A stretch of DNA of 34,102 nt from positions 1-34,102 of the forward strand of contig PUPA01000043.1 in assembly GCA_003552885.1 (NCBI GenBank), given 5' to 3'. Positions 17,041 to 25,137 of this stretch are shown here, piece after piece. How positions within the stretch are numbered: the stretch's first letter is position 1; the number at the start of each line of letters is the position of its first letter. The position numbers and the translations under genes were made by a program. The notes below the pieces were generated by a model. That model saw only the letters and a program-made list of their open reading frames with translations. It did no database searches and had not been told where the DNA came from. This DNA comes from Natrialbaceae archaeon. GTDB taxonomy: Archaea; Halobacteriota; Halobacteria; Halobacteriales; Natrialbaceae.

Positions 17041-18533
17041 GCGTGTCGGTGCTGGCTCGCCAGGGCTCGATCACGTTCGTCGGCAACGTCGTCAACGGGG
17101 TGCTCGGCTTCGCGATCGTGATGTTGATGACCCGCTTCGTGAGCCCGTCGATATACGGCCTGTTCGTCCTCGCGACGTCGGTCATCCTCTTCGCGCAGGT
17201 GTTCGCGAACCTCGGCTTGCCGCTGGCGATCGACTACTTCGTCCCCCAGTACCTCGCCGACGACGAGTACGGGAAGGCGAAGGGGGTGATCTTCCAGGTC
17301 ACGATAACGGTGATCGCCACCGCGACGGCCGTCGCGATCGCACTGGCGGTGGCCGCGTCGACGGTCGGGCGGTTCTTCGGGGAGCCCTCCCTGGCGGTCG
17401 CACTCGTCGTGCTCAGTTTCACCGTTCCGATGCTGGCGATCTACAACGTCCTGTTGACCTCCTACTACAGCATCAAGAAACTCCAGTACCGCGTGATCAT
17501 GCGTGATCTCGTCAGGCCGATCGTCCGTTTTCTCGCCACTGCGGTGTTCCTGTTCGCCGGGCTCGGGTTGTTCGCGCTCATCGGCGGCTACGTCGTCGGC
17601 CTGCTCGTGGCGATCACCGTCGGTGCGATCCTCTTCACTTACCGGGCCTGGCGGATCGTCGCCGCCGAGACCGAGCTGGTGGCGGCCGGCCCGCTGGTTC
17701 GATACTCGGTTCCCCTGGCGATGACCAGCGTCGTCTACGTCCTGATGGGCCACGTCGACTACTTCGTGCTCGGTTTCTTCCTCGACGCCGACGACGTCGG
17801 GATCTACCGGGTCGGCTACATGCTCGGCTCGGCGCTTTTGATCATCTTCAACTCGCTCGCTCCGGTCTTCAAGCCCCTGATCGCCGAGCGAAAGGAAGAC
17901 ACCGATCTGGTCGAACAGCGGTTCCGGATCGCCGCCCGCTGGATCGCCGGCTTCACGCTCCCGATCGCGATCGTCCTCTCGCTCGGGGCGAGCTCGTTTC
18001 TCGCGGTGTTGTACACGCCACAGTACGCCGCTGCCAACGCCGTCGTCGCCACCCTCTGTGTCGCCTTCCTGTTCAACGTGACGTTCGGCGGACCCGACGG
18101 GACGCTGTTACAGGGGATGGGCTACCCGCGGCTCGTCTTTCTCAACACGTCCGTGCTGTTCGGCGCGAACTTCCTCGTCTCGATCGCGCTCGTGCCGACG
18201 TTCGGCATCGAGGGCGCGGCGATCGGCTCGGCGACCGCACTCGTCCTCGTGGGGGCGATGACGATCGTCGAACTCTACCACTACGACCGGATCCACCCGT
18301 TCACCAGCGAGTTCGGGAAGGTGTTTCTCGCGGGGGTTCCGGCCACCCTCGCGGGGTTACCACTCGTCCTCTTTTCGCTGCCGAACGTCTTGGTGGTCGC
18401 GACCCTCCCGGTCGTCGTCGGCGGCGTCTACGTCTCGTCGCTCGTCGCGCTCGACGCGTTCACCGAGGCGGACGCGCGGATGGCCGCCGAGTTCGGCCCC
18501 GGGGTCGACCGGTGGCTCCCGCTCGGACGGTGA
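16926..18533 (+). CDS. Polysaccharide/oligosaccharide flippase (Wzx/AglR-like, MATE-MVF fold)
   Basis: A 535-aa membrane protein with about 12-14 transmembrane helices. The conserved core begins at VLARQGSITFVGNVVNGVLGFAIVMLMTRFVSPSIYGLF, typical of the polysaccharide-export flippases that move lipid-linked glycans outward. Further family regions are MGHVDYFVLGFFLDADDVGIYRVGYML and the C-terminal KVFLAGVPATLAG. Residues 1-38 are a fourfold acidic repeat not found in the fold, and a GTG at 17042 would give a shorter protein starting right at the core. It lies near two glycosyltransferase loci (24034 and 31624) but is not in an operon with them. The stop codon falls in the first copy of a 15-bp repeat. 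Confidence 0.87.
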   Translation: MTDPDPDEGVTTDRDPDEGVTTDPDPDEGVTTDPDRDDGVSVLARQGSITFVGNVVNGVLGFAIVMLMTRFVSPSIYGLFVLATSVILFAQVFANLGLPLAIDYFVPQYLADDEYGKAKGVIFQVTITVIATATAVAIALAVAASTVGRFFGEPSLAVALVVLSFTVPMLAIYNVLLTSYYSIKKLQYRVIMRDLVRPIVRFLATAVFLFAGLGLFALIGGYVVGLLVAITVGAILFTYRAWRIVAAETELVAAGPLVRYSVPLAMTSVVYVLMGHVDYFVLGFFLDADDVGIYRVGYMLGSALLIIFNSLAPVFKPLIAERKEDTDLVEQRFRIAARWIAGFTLPIAIVLSLGASSFLAVLYTPQYAAANAVVATLCVAFLFNVTFGGPDGTLLQGMGYPRLVFLNTSVLFGANFLVSIALVPTFGIEGAAIGSATALVLVGAMTIVELYHYDRIHPFTSEFGKVFLAGVPATLAGLPLVLFSLPNVLVVATLPVVVGGVYVSSLVALDAFTEADARMAAEFGPGVDRWLPLGR

Positions 18534-18570
18534 TCGATCGGACGGTGATCGATCGGACGGTGATCGATCG
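18524..18570 (+). repeat. 15-bp perfect tandem triplicate containing a stop codon
   Basis: The unit CGGACGGTGATCGAT occurs three times in perfect tandem (18524-18538, 18539-18553, 18554-18568). The first copy contains the TGA stop of the flippase gene; the later copies lie between it and the Rieske gene. Confidence 0.9.
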
Positions 18571-18605
18571 GAAAGAGTCAACTGTGCCGGGTCCAACGGG
18601 CGATC

Positions 18606-19016
18606 ATGGGACGCCCGACGCTGCTCACCTCCGTCGACCGGGTCCGCGAGGAGGGCTCCTGGCTGTTTACAGTCCGGGACCGACACGACGCCACAGAGGA
18701 GGCGATCCTCGTTCCGTGTGCCGAGGGCGTCGAGGGGTGGATCAACCGCTGTACCCACGAGCCACAGCGTCTCGACACGGGGCGTGGGGTCACGATCCGT
18801 GACGGCGAGGTCGTCTGTCCGCGACACGGCTCGCACTTCGACGCCTGTTCGGGGGCCTGTGCGGACGGCCCGGCGAGGGACACCGAACTCGTCGGCGTCG
18901 AGCTCGCCGTCCGTCACGGGGACGTCTTCCTGATCGACGACGGGCTCACGTTCGAACACGAGGGCGGGATCGACGACGGTGAGAGCCCGTCCTCGAGCTC
19001 CCACATCTCGTTTTGA
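18606..19016 (+). CDS. Small Rieske [2Fe-2S] protein
   Basis: A 136-aa soluble Rieske-type ferredoxin. Both cluster-binding motifs are intact: CTH (Cys49, His51) and CPRH (Cys71, His74), in the contexts WINRCTHEPQRL and VVCPRHGSHFDACSGAC. After the second motif comes the usual strand pair (TELVGVELAVRHGDVFLIDD). There is no membrane helix or oxygenase catalytic domain, so it may be an electron carrier or the ferredoxin part of an unidentified system. The C-terminus is Ser-rich and disordered-looking. It follows the flippase by 72 bases without an evident TATA box and may be read from the same transcript. Confidence 0.87.
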   Translation: MGRPTLLTSVDRVREEGSWLFTVRDRHDATEEAILVPCAEGVEGWINRCTHEPQRLDTGRGVTIRDGEVVCPRHGSHFDACSGACADGPARDTELVGVELAVRHGDVFLIDDGLTFEHEGGIDDGESPSSSSHISF

Positions 19017-19444
19017 CGGGTCCTCCGTAGGATCGCTAGACGACACCGCCTCGATCGAGAGGTCTCCGCGGAAGGCAGAGTGCTGTGGCCTCGGCATTCC
19101 GCCTCTTCCCCCGAGGATCGGTCCCAGAAGGTGAACGACCCTACCCTGCTCGCGCTGACGCTCTCGCTGAGGGTGGGGCCGTCCGAGAGACGGACTCTCT
19201 CGTGATGGCGAGATTTATCCTGGCCGCCTTTTTCTCGGACTCCAGGCCGAGACGATGGGTAGCTACCATCACACCCCCGGTCTTCGACCGGCAGTGTTGT
19301 ACATACCCGGCACGGAGACAGTGAAACGAAGACGGCGTTGACGAACCGTGGGGCGATTCGTTCGCATACCAGAAATATACGATGTCTGCTGGGCTGTCCG
19401 AGAACTCCGTTCTCATGAACGCTCCTTGAGGAAGGGGGCGTAGC
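19017..19444. other. Gene-free stretch with hairpins, accessory-looking
   Basis: No convincing gene. An inverted repeat pairs CCCTACCCT (19139-19147) with AGGGTGGGG (19170-19178). A second is cgagaga/tctctcg around 19184-19202, and a third, weaker hairpin lies around 19410-19440 just before the transposase remnant. A leftward open frame of about 100 codons (19141-19452) has no recognisable family. The composition and the adjacent transposase relic suggest debris of mobile elements. Confidence 0.4.
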
Positions 19445-19459
19445 GCCTGCAATCAGCTA

Positions 19460-19800
19460 AAAGGGAACGTCGTCGAGAGCACGGACGAACCCGCCGACCC
19501 CGAGGGGGGTGGCGGGTTCGCCGAGTGGGCGATTCCCGCAGACACCCCGAATCGGACTCGAAAAGTCCTACTGCCGGACGATAGACCAGCTCTGTCCGGC
19601 ATCCTCGAAGAAATCGGGCTCACACGCCTTCCTCAGTTCACCGTTCTCCGTGAGTGGTTCGAACGGATCCCGATGAAGACGTGCCGTGCGTTTCTGGACG
19701 GATCGGCCGAGAAACGCAGTGGCCACGCCGTCATCGATTCGACGGGATTCGACCGTGACCAGCCCTCAAGCCACTACGCCCGGCGGGCCCGCTCTCACCT
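19460..19800 (+). pseudogene. Decayed IS5-like (ISH-type) transposase remnant
   Basis: A frame without start codon or C-terminus reads DEPADPEGGGGFAEWAI, then GILEEIGLTRLPQFTVLREWF and HAVIDSTGFDRDQPSSHYARR. The order of these pieces (GLTRLPxFTVLR, then the ID(S/A)TGFDR...S.HY stretch holding the first catalytic Asp) is that of haloarchaeal IS5-family transposases. Between the first and second blocks the sequence diverges, and after SSHYARRA the similarity ends abruptly, so the second Asp and the Glu of the DDE triad are missing. An ATG at 19673 opens a 96-codon frame but is internal to the original gene. It indicates an old insertion next to the Bat-like regulator. Confidence 0.65.
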
Positions 19801-19938
19801 GTTGGATCCGGTCACTCCCCGCCACCGGTGTTGGGACGGTCGATCGACGACGCTCGGAGGATACACTAACCGCGACCGACACGCCAAGGGGGGCTCGCTA
19901 CCGCTACCCAACCGAGGGTCAAGGCGTAGACCAGTAAC

Positions 19939-20688
19939 TCAGAGCGTTTGTCGTACGAACTGAGAGACGATACGGTCCTCAGCGGTCCGGAGACGGTACT
20001 GCACAGTTGACCGAGGTTCGTCCAATGCTGATGCCAGATCGGAAACGGAAACCTCCCGTGGTCGTTCGTAGTAGCCGTGGGAGACGGCAGCCTGCAATAC
20101 CTGCCAGTGCTCCGGTGAGAAGTCCGAGATGATCCTCTCGGTTGCGTTCCAGTTACCGGCGCTGGTAATGTGGGATAACGAGAGCGACACTCCATCGCGG
20201 AGGTGCGATTCTATCGAGTCGTAGATCTCACCGACAGGATGGCTGCCAGGGAAAAGAACACGCCAGCGGTACTCGTTGCCAACTCGCCGGGATTCGAACA
20301 CGACCCCTCTCCGGACGTGGTTGAGGATAAAGTAGGGTACTGAGCGACACGCTTCGATTTCGTGACGGAGAGTGTAAACAGTCCGACTGGTCTTTCGACG
20401 GTCAAGAACGTGATACGTACGCCCGGTGTCACACTGATCGACATCAAAACACTCGTTGCAACGAGTATCGTCCAGGAACACCTCGTCGAAATCGCTCAAC
20501 GCCTCACGTAGCCCTTTAGCGTGGTCGAGCCGCCACATGTGATCGTTGCCCACGAAGATCGCGGACGACCACAACGAAAGGGAGTCGTGCCGTCTGAAAA
20601 CGTCCATCAACTCGTCGGCCCCTGATTCGAACTGAAGAACGAACTCGAACTCACGTGTCTCCTCGACCGTCGTAGATTCGGAGTTCAT
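19939..20688 (-). CDS. Bat-type HTH_10 regulator with cysteine cluster
   Basis: A 249-aa haloarchaeal transcription regulator. The C-terminal HTH_10 (bacterioopsin-activator type) domain is clear: FSPEHWQVLQAAVSHGYYE (190-208), REVSVSDLASALDEPRSTVQYRLR (211-234). The N-terminal part is a mixed alpha/beta sensor-like region with no family that I can name. It carries Cys77, Cys80 and Cys86 (C-x2-C-x5-C) plus Cys114, a pattern suited to metal or redox sensing. I chose the ATG at 20688 because the residues encoded upstream look unlike the family and a TATA-like element lies about 29 bases away on the minus strand (20714-20721). It is divergent from katG, so peroxide control of katG is a reasonable inference. 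Confidence 0.78.
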   Translation of the reverse strand: MNSESTTVEETREFEFVLQFESGADELMDVFRRHDSLSLWSSAIFVGNDHMWRLDHAKGLREALSDFDEVFLDDTRCNECFDVDQCDTGRTYHVLDRRKTSRTVYTLRHEIEACRSVPYFILNHVRRGVVFESRRVGNEYRWRVLFPGSHPVGEIYDSIESHLRDGVSLSLSHITSAGNWNATERIISDFSPEHWQVLQAAVSHGYYERPREVSVSDLASALDEPRSTVQYRLRTAEDRIVSQFVRQTL

Positions 20689-20974
20689 GTTGGTTTTTGC
20701 TAAAACCTGTGCTGGTAAATCGCTGTCGCAAGAGGGGGTTCTCCGCTCGTCCTGAACGACCACTGATCCCGACAGAGAGCCCGGAACTGTGTGGTTTTCA
20801 CTACCTACTGAGGAAAAGCCGGCTATAATTTGTGGTTTGGTGACAAAGGCGACGGACCGGGAACACGGACGATCGTAGCTCCGATTCGACGCTGTGACTC
20901 GTGCGGAGCGCTATTAGCACATGCTAAACCAGGACTCATCATGGCTGGGTGCGTGTGTTTTACTGGATACGCAC
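20689..20974. promoter_or_regulatory. Divergent regulator-katG intergenic region with shared motif
   Basis: Contains a minus-strand TATA-like element for the regulator (20714-20721) and a plus-strand ctataattt (20823-20831), which would start a katG transcript near 20855 with a leader of about 120 bases. A 14-base inverted repeat TTAGCA-CA-TGCTAA occupies 20914-20927. Its right half, TGCTAAACC, recurs as TGCTAAAACC at 20698-20707, between the regulator's TATA box and start codon. The same factor may bind both sides. Confidence 0.5.
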
Positions 20975-23131
20975 ATGTCAGGAGAGAATGCGATGGAGGG
21001 AGAGACGACCCAGGACTGGTGGCCGAACCAGCTGGACCTGGGGATGCTCGACCAGAACGCCCGGCCGGTGGATCCGTACGGTGATGATTTCGACTACGCG
21101 GAAGCGTTTCAGTCCCTCGACTTCGAACAAGTGAAAGCGGACATCGAAAACGTGTTGACCGATTCACAGGAGTGGTGGCCGGCGGATTACGGTCATTACG
21201 GTCCGCTCATCATCAGGATGACCTGGCACCAGGCCGGCACCTACCGCACTACTGACGGCCGTGGCGGGACGTCCGGCGGCACCCAGCGGTTTGCCCCGGT
21301 TAACAGTTGGCCCGACAATGCGAATCTCGACAAGGCTCGTCGTCTGCTCGAGCCTGTCAAACTCAAGTACGGCCGCAAACTCTCCTGGGCGGACCTCCTC
21401 GTTCTCGCCGGCAACGTCGCCATGGAGTCGATGGGGTTCGAAACCTTCGGCTTCGGCGGTGGACGTGAAGACGTCTACGAGCCGAACAAGGCCGTCGACT
21501 GGGGGCCGGAAGAACAGATGCTCGAAGACAAGCGCCACGACGATGACGGGACCATCGAAGGGCCGTTCGCCGCCGACCACATGGGCCTGATCTACGTGAA
21601 CCCGGAAGGTCCCGGTGGCCAACCGGACCCGATGGAGTCTGCGAAATACATCCGCCAGTCGTTCGACCGGATGGCGATGAACGACGAGGAAACCGTCGCT
21701 CTCTGCGCTGGCGGCCACACGTTCGGAAAGGTACATGGTGCCGATTCGGACGAGAACCTCGGTGCTGAGCCCGAAGCGGCACCGATCGAACAGCAGGGTC
21801 TCGGCTGGGAGAACGAGTACGGCGACGGGAAGGGAGCCGACACGATCACCAGCGGCATCGAAGGGCCGTGGACCCAGTCCCCGACGAGCTGGGATATGGA
21901 ATACGTCGATCTGCTGCTCGACTACGAGTGGGAGCCACACAAAGGCCCTGGCGGGGCCTGGCAGTGGCAGCCGAAAGACGAGGACGTACACGGCTCCGCA
22001 GAGCCCGCCCACGACGCCACCGAGAGCGCAACCCCGATGATGCTGACGACGGACGTCGCCCTGAAGCGGGACCCGGACTACCGGGAGATCCTCGAGCGGT
22101 TCCAGGAGAACCCGATGGAGTTCGGGATCAGCTTTGCGAAGGCGTGGTACAAGCTGATTCACCGCGATATGGGTCCGACTTCCCGCCTGCTCGGACCGGA
22201 AGTTCCCGACGAGGAGATGCTCTGGCAGGACCCACTCCCGGCGGTCGACCACGCCCTGATCGACGACGAGCAGGCAGCCCACCTCAAAGAGGAGATCCTC
22301 GCCACCGACCTGTCGGTCTCACAACTGGTCGAGACGGCGTGGGCGGCCGCCTCGACCTACCGCGACAGCGACAAGCGTGGCGGTGTCAACGGCGCTCGCA
22401 TCCGACTCGAACCACACAACGACTGGGAAGTCAACGACCCGGCGCAACTCGAGACCGTTCTCGGGACGCTCGAGGACGTCCGAGCGGAGTTTAACGCTGC
22501 CCGGTCCGACGAGACTCGCGTGTCGCTCGCTGATCTCATCGTGCTCGGTGGGAACGCGGCAGTCGAACGGGCCGCAGCAAACGCCGGCTACGACGTCGAA
22601 GTCCCGTTCGAACCCGGCCGGACCGACGCCTCACAGGAACAGACCGACGTCGAATCGTTCCAGGCACTCAAACCCGATGCCGACGGCTTCCGCAACTACT
22701 ACACCGACGATGCCTACAAACGACCCGAGGAGATGCTCGTCGACAGGGCCGACCTCCTCGACCTGGATGCACCGGAGATGACCGCCCTTCTCGGCGGCAT
22801 GCGCACGATCGGCACGAACTACGACGACTCACGGCTCGGCGTCTTTACCGACGAACCCGGGACCCTGAACAACGATTTCTTCGAGACCGTCCTCTCGATG
22901 GAGTACGTGTGGGAGCCAACCGATGCGGACAATCAGTACGAGCTCCGTGACAGGGAGACCGGCGACGTCGAGTGGGAGGGGACCCGTGTCGATCTCATCT
23001 TCGGGTCGAACTCCCGTCTCCGTGCGCTGTCGGAAGTCTACGCCGCCCGGGACGGCGAAGAGAAACTCGTCGAGGACTTCGTCGGGGCGTGGAGCAAGGT
23101 GATGCGGAACGATCGGTTCGATCTGGAGTGA
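20975..23131 (+). CDS. katG: Catalase-peroxidase KatG
   Basis: A 718-aa heme enzyme that removes hydrogen peroxide as catalase and peroxidase. The N-terminal active domain has distal Arg81, Trp84 and His85 (RMTWHQAGTYR), the Tyr207 (GLIYVNPEGP) and Met233 (DRMAMNDEE) that form the Met-Tyr-Trp cofactor, and the proximal heme ligand His248 (AGGHTFGKVHG). Spacing between these residues agrees with characterised KatG proteins. The C-terminal duplicated, heme-free domain is complete. I took the ATG at 20975; the ATG at 20993 (MEGETTQDWW) is nearer the usual haloarchaeal N-terminus and equally possible. Divergent from a Cys-bearing Bat-type regulator. Confidence 0.96.
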   Translation: MSGENAMEGETTQDWWPNQLDLGMLDQNARPVDPYGDDFDYAEAFQSLDFEQVKADIENVLTDSQEWWPADYGHYGPLIIRMTWHQAGTYRTTDGRGGTSGGTQRFAPVNSWPDNANLDKARRLLEPVKLKYGRKLSWADLLVLAGNVAMESMGFETFGFGGGREDVYEPNKAVDWGPEEQMLEDKRHDDDGTIEGPFAADHMGLIYVNPEGPGGQPDPMESAKYIRQSFDRMAMNDEETVALCAGGHTFGKVHGADSDENLGAEPEAAPIEQQGLGWENEYGDGKGADTITSGIEGPWTQSPTSWDMEYVDLLLDYEWEPHKGPGGAWQWQPKDEDVHGSAEPAHDATESATPMMLTTDVALKRDPDYREILERFQENPMEFGISFAKAWYKLIHRDMGPTSRLLGPEVPDEEMLWQDPLPAVDHALIDDEQAAHLKEEILATDLSVSQLVETAWAAASTYRDSDKRGGVNGARIRLEPHNDWEVNDPAQLETVLGTLEDVRAEFNAARSDETRVSLADLIVLGGNAAVERAAANAGYDVEVPFEPGRTDASQEQTDVESFQALKPDADGFRNYYTDDAYKRPEEMLVDRADLLDLDAPEMTALLGGMRTIGTNYDDSRLGVFTDEPGTLNNDFFETVLSMEYVWEPTDADNQYELRDRETGDVEWEGTRVDLIFGSNSRLRALSEVYAARDGEEKLVEDFVGAWSKVMRNDRFDLE

Positions 23132-24033
23132 CCGAAACGAAATACCGGCTGTAGAGTGCGCTATCTTTCGAGAACGACGCGATGTCACGGCACATCCGAT
23201 ACTGCGTGTTCGACTGCACGCCGATATCCCCGCAGACGCCGCCGACCGTACGGAGACGCTCCAGGGGAGAGCTCAACGCTCGAGGCTCCTCGGCCGTACC
23301 GAACGGCGGGGATCGACCCCCGTTACGGTCGCCCAGGGGTGACCAAGTCGAACGGGTCGAGGAGGCGGACGCATCAAGATCGTGTTGAGCCGATCCTAGG
23401 CCACAGCGTAGTGGTGGATTCGAGCCAGCCGGCGTTCGGGAAGCGACTGCTTTCAGAACTCGGAACGCTCTGTCGTTTCGCTTTCTACAGAGGTACAGCG
23501 GGAGTGTCTCGGGGTCGTTCGGAAGATTGCGTCTTCAGTGATGACGAGCGACTCCGTCTCCCGAACCAGTTGACCCCGAGGGTGAATCGGGCGTCAATTC
23601 CAGCCGACCCATTTCGGGGAGCTCGAGGGGGATTAAATTCGCCTGCGTCCATCCGTCCGTTTCCGGACGGCGTGGACAAAACGGTGGAGCACGGGGCTTG
23701 TCCCCGAGATACTTCACGGAGGTCATCGCTCTCCAGTTTGACGATCCTACAGAGCAGACGGGTCACGACGGTCGGGGGCCACACGACCTCTACGACGGTC
23801 GAGCCACGCGATCCCTGGTGGTCGACCGTCGTCCCCGTCGAGCCGGTAGGGATCGGCTGTCCGCGGTCCGCTCGCGTGCCGACCGAGGCGCCGTGGGGGC
23901 CGTCCCGTCGGCCCGTAGTACGACGCTACGGGAACACAAGACGGGCATAACAAAGGCGTGCGTCCCGGTCGATGGCGGTGAATGAGCGACAACTGTTCCG
24001 CAGGCCGACCGCCGACCGACCGGACCTGAACCG
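23132..24033. other. 0.9-kb stretch without a recognisable gene
   Basis: No reading frame here has haloarchaeal acidic composition or a family that I recognise; open frames translate to Arg/Ser/Pro-rich sequence. A TATA-like cataacaaa (23946-23954) precedes a possible 15-codon leader ORF (23982-24029, MSDNCSAGRPPTDRT) ending four bases before the glycosyltransferase ATG. The AT-rich ggattaaattc near 23631-23641 could be another promoter. The rest may be decayed mobile DNA, but I see no transposase fragment. Confidence 0.4.
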
Positions 24034-25137
24034 ATGTACGAGGGACACACCGTCGGGGTCGTCGTACCGGCGTACAACGAGGAGGGGTTCGTCGGCGAAG
24101 TCATCGACACCGTCCCCGGGTACGTCGATCGGATCTACGCGATCGACGACCGCTCTACCGACGGCACCTGGGCGGAGATCCGCCGTCACGCCGATCGGCG
24201 GAATCGGGGAGGGTCACCGGGATCACGGGACGGTGAAGGCGGAGTGCAGGAGGACGGCGAGAGCGGAGCACGGGAAGACGGAGAGAGCGGAGCGCGGGAC
24301 GGCTCGGGCGACCGCGACGCCGACGAACGGCCCGTGACCGAGGAAGGCGCCGTCACGGACGGGGGGGACTCCCCGACGGTGGTTGCGCTCCGGAACGAGG
24401 AGAACCGCGGCGTCGGCGGAACGATCGTCCGGGGCTACCGCCACGCCCGCGAGGACGGGATCGACGTCACCGCGGTGATGGCCGGCGACGGCCAGATGGA
24501 TCCGGATCGCCTGGCGTCGGTGCTCGATCCGGTCGTCGACGGGGAGGCGGCCTACGCCAAGGGCAACCGGCTCTACGGCGCCGACCGCTCGTCGATGTCC
24601 CGCTGGCGGCTCTTTGGCAACCTCCTGCTGTCGTACCTGACGAAAGTCGCCAGCGGCTACTGGCGGCTGATGGATCCCCAGAACGGCTACACCGCGATCT
24701 CGCTCACGGCGCTCGAACGGCTCGACCTCGAGGCGTTGTACCCCCGGTATGGATTCTCGAACGACATGCTTGTGGCGCTCAACGCCCACGGCTTTCGGGT
24801 CGCCGACGTCTCGATGTCCGCGGTCTACGGCGACGAGCGAAGCCACATCAGCTACCGGTCGTTCGTGCCTGCGCTCTCCTGGCTGTTGCTCCGGCGGTTT
24901 CTCCGGCGCCTCGCCGTGCGATACCTGCTCAGGGACTTTCATCCCCTGGTGTTCGTCTACGCGCTCGGGGTCGCCGGCCTCGCCGTCGCCCTCGGAGTGC
25001 TCGTTCGGGCCGTCGGCTCCCGGGATCGGTCGGTCGCGGCCCCGCTCGCGTTCCTCTGGCTGTCGGCGCTCGCGACGCTGGCCGCGATGAGCGTAGATCG
25101 GGCCGAGAACGAGGAGCTGGTGGTGAGCGTCGAATGA
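24034..25137 (+). CDS. GT2 family glycosyltransferase with acidic insert and C-terminal membrane helices
   Basis: A 367-aa GT-A glycosyltransferase. The first beta-alpha unit is VGVVVPAYNEEGFVGEVID (8-26) and the nucleotide-binding part IDDRSTDGTW (37-46). Between this and VVALRNEENRGVGGTIVRGY lies a low-complexity insert of about 58 residues (56-113) rich in Asp, Glu, Gly and Ser, containing a duplicated EDGESGAR. The metal-binding position is VMAGDGQMDP (148-157). The acceptor-side WRLMDPQNGYTAIS follows, and two membrane helices at the C-terminus (about 307-330 and 335-355) anchor it. It resembles dolichol-phosphate-linked glycosyltransferases; donor unknown. Its stop overlaps the start of the DUF354 gene by four bases (ATGA), implying coupled translation. 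Confidence 0.87.
   Translation: MYEGHTVGVVVPAYNEEGFVGEVIDTVPGYVDRIYAIDDRSTDGTWAEIRRHADRRNRGGSPGSRDGEGGVQEDGESGAREDGESGARDGSGDRDADERPVTEEGAVTDGGDSPTVVALRNEENRGVGGTIVRGYRHAREDGIDVTAVMAGDGQMDPDRLASVLDPVVDGEAAYAKGNRLYGADRSSMSRWRLFGNLLLSYLTKVASGYWRLMDPQNGYTAISLTALERLDLEALYPRYGFSNDMLVALNAHGFRVADVSMSAVYGDERSHISYRSFVPALSWLLLRRFLRRLAVRYLLRDFHPLVFVYALGVAGLAVALGVLVRAVGSRDRSVAAPLAFLWLSALATLAAMSVDRAENEELVVSVE
24253..24300 (+). repeat. 24-bp in-frame tandem duplication inside the glycosyltransferase
   Basis: Two adjacent 24-base units, differing at a few bases, encode DGESGARE and DGESGARD in the acidic insert of the GT2 protein. The length is a multiple of three, so the reading frame is kept. Confidence 0.8.

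Noticed and set aside
20830..21084. Small ORF with several Cys residues (RRCDSCGALL) before katG
   Set aside because: It runs into katG in another frame and shows no start context or family; the Cys pattern looks accidental.
23156..23950. 264-codon rightward frame after katG
   Set aside because: Arg/Ser/Pro-rich and not acidic, unlike every real gene here; no recognisable domain.
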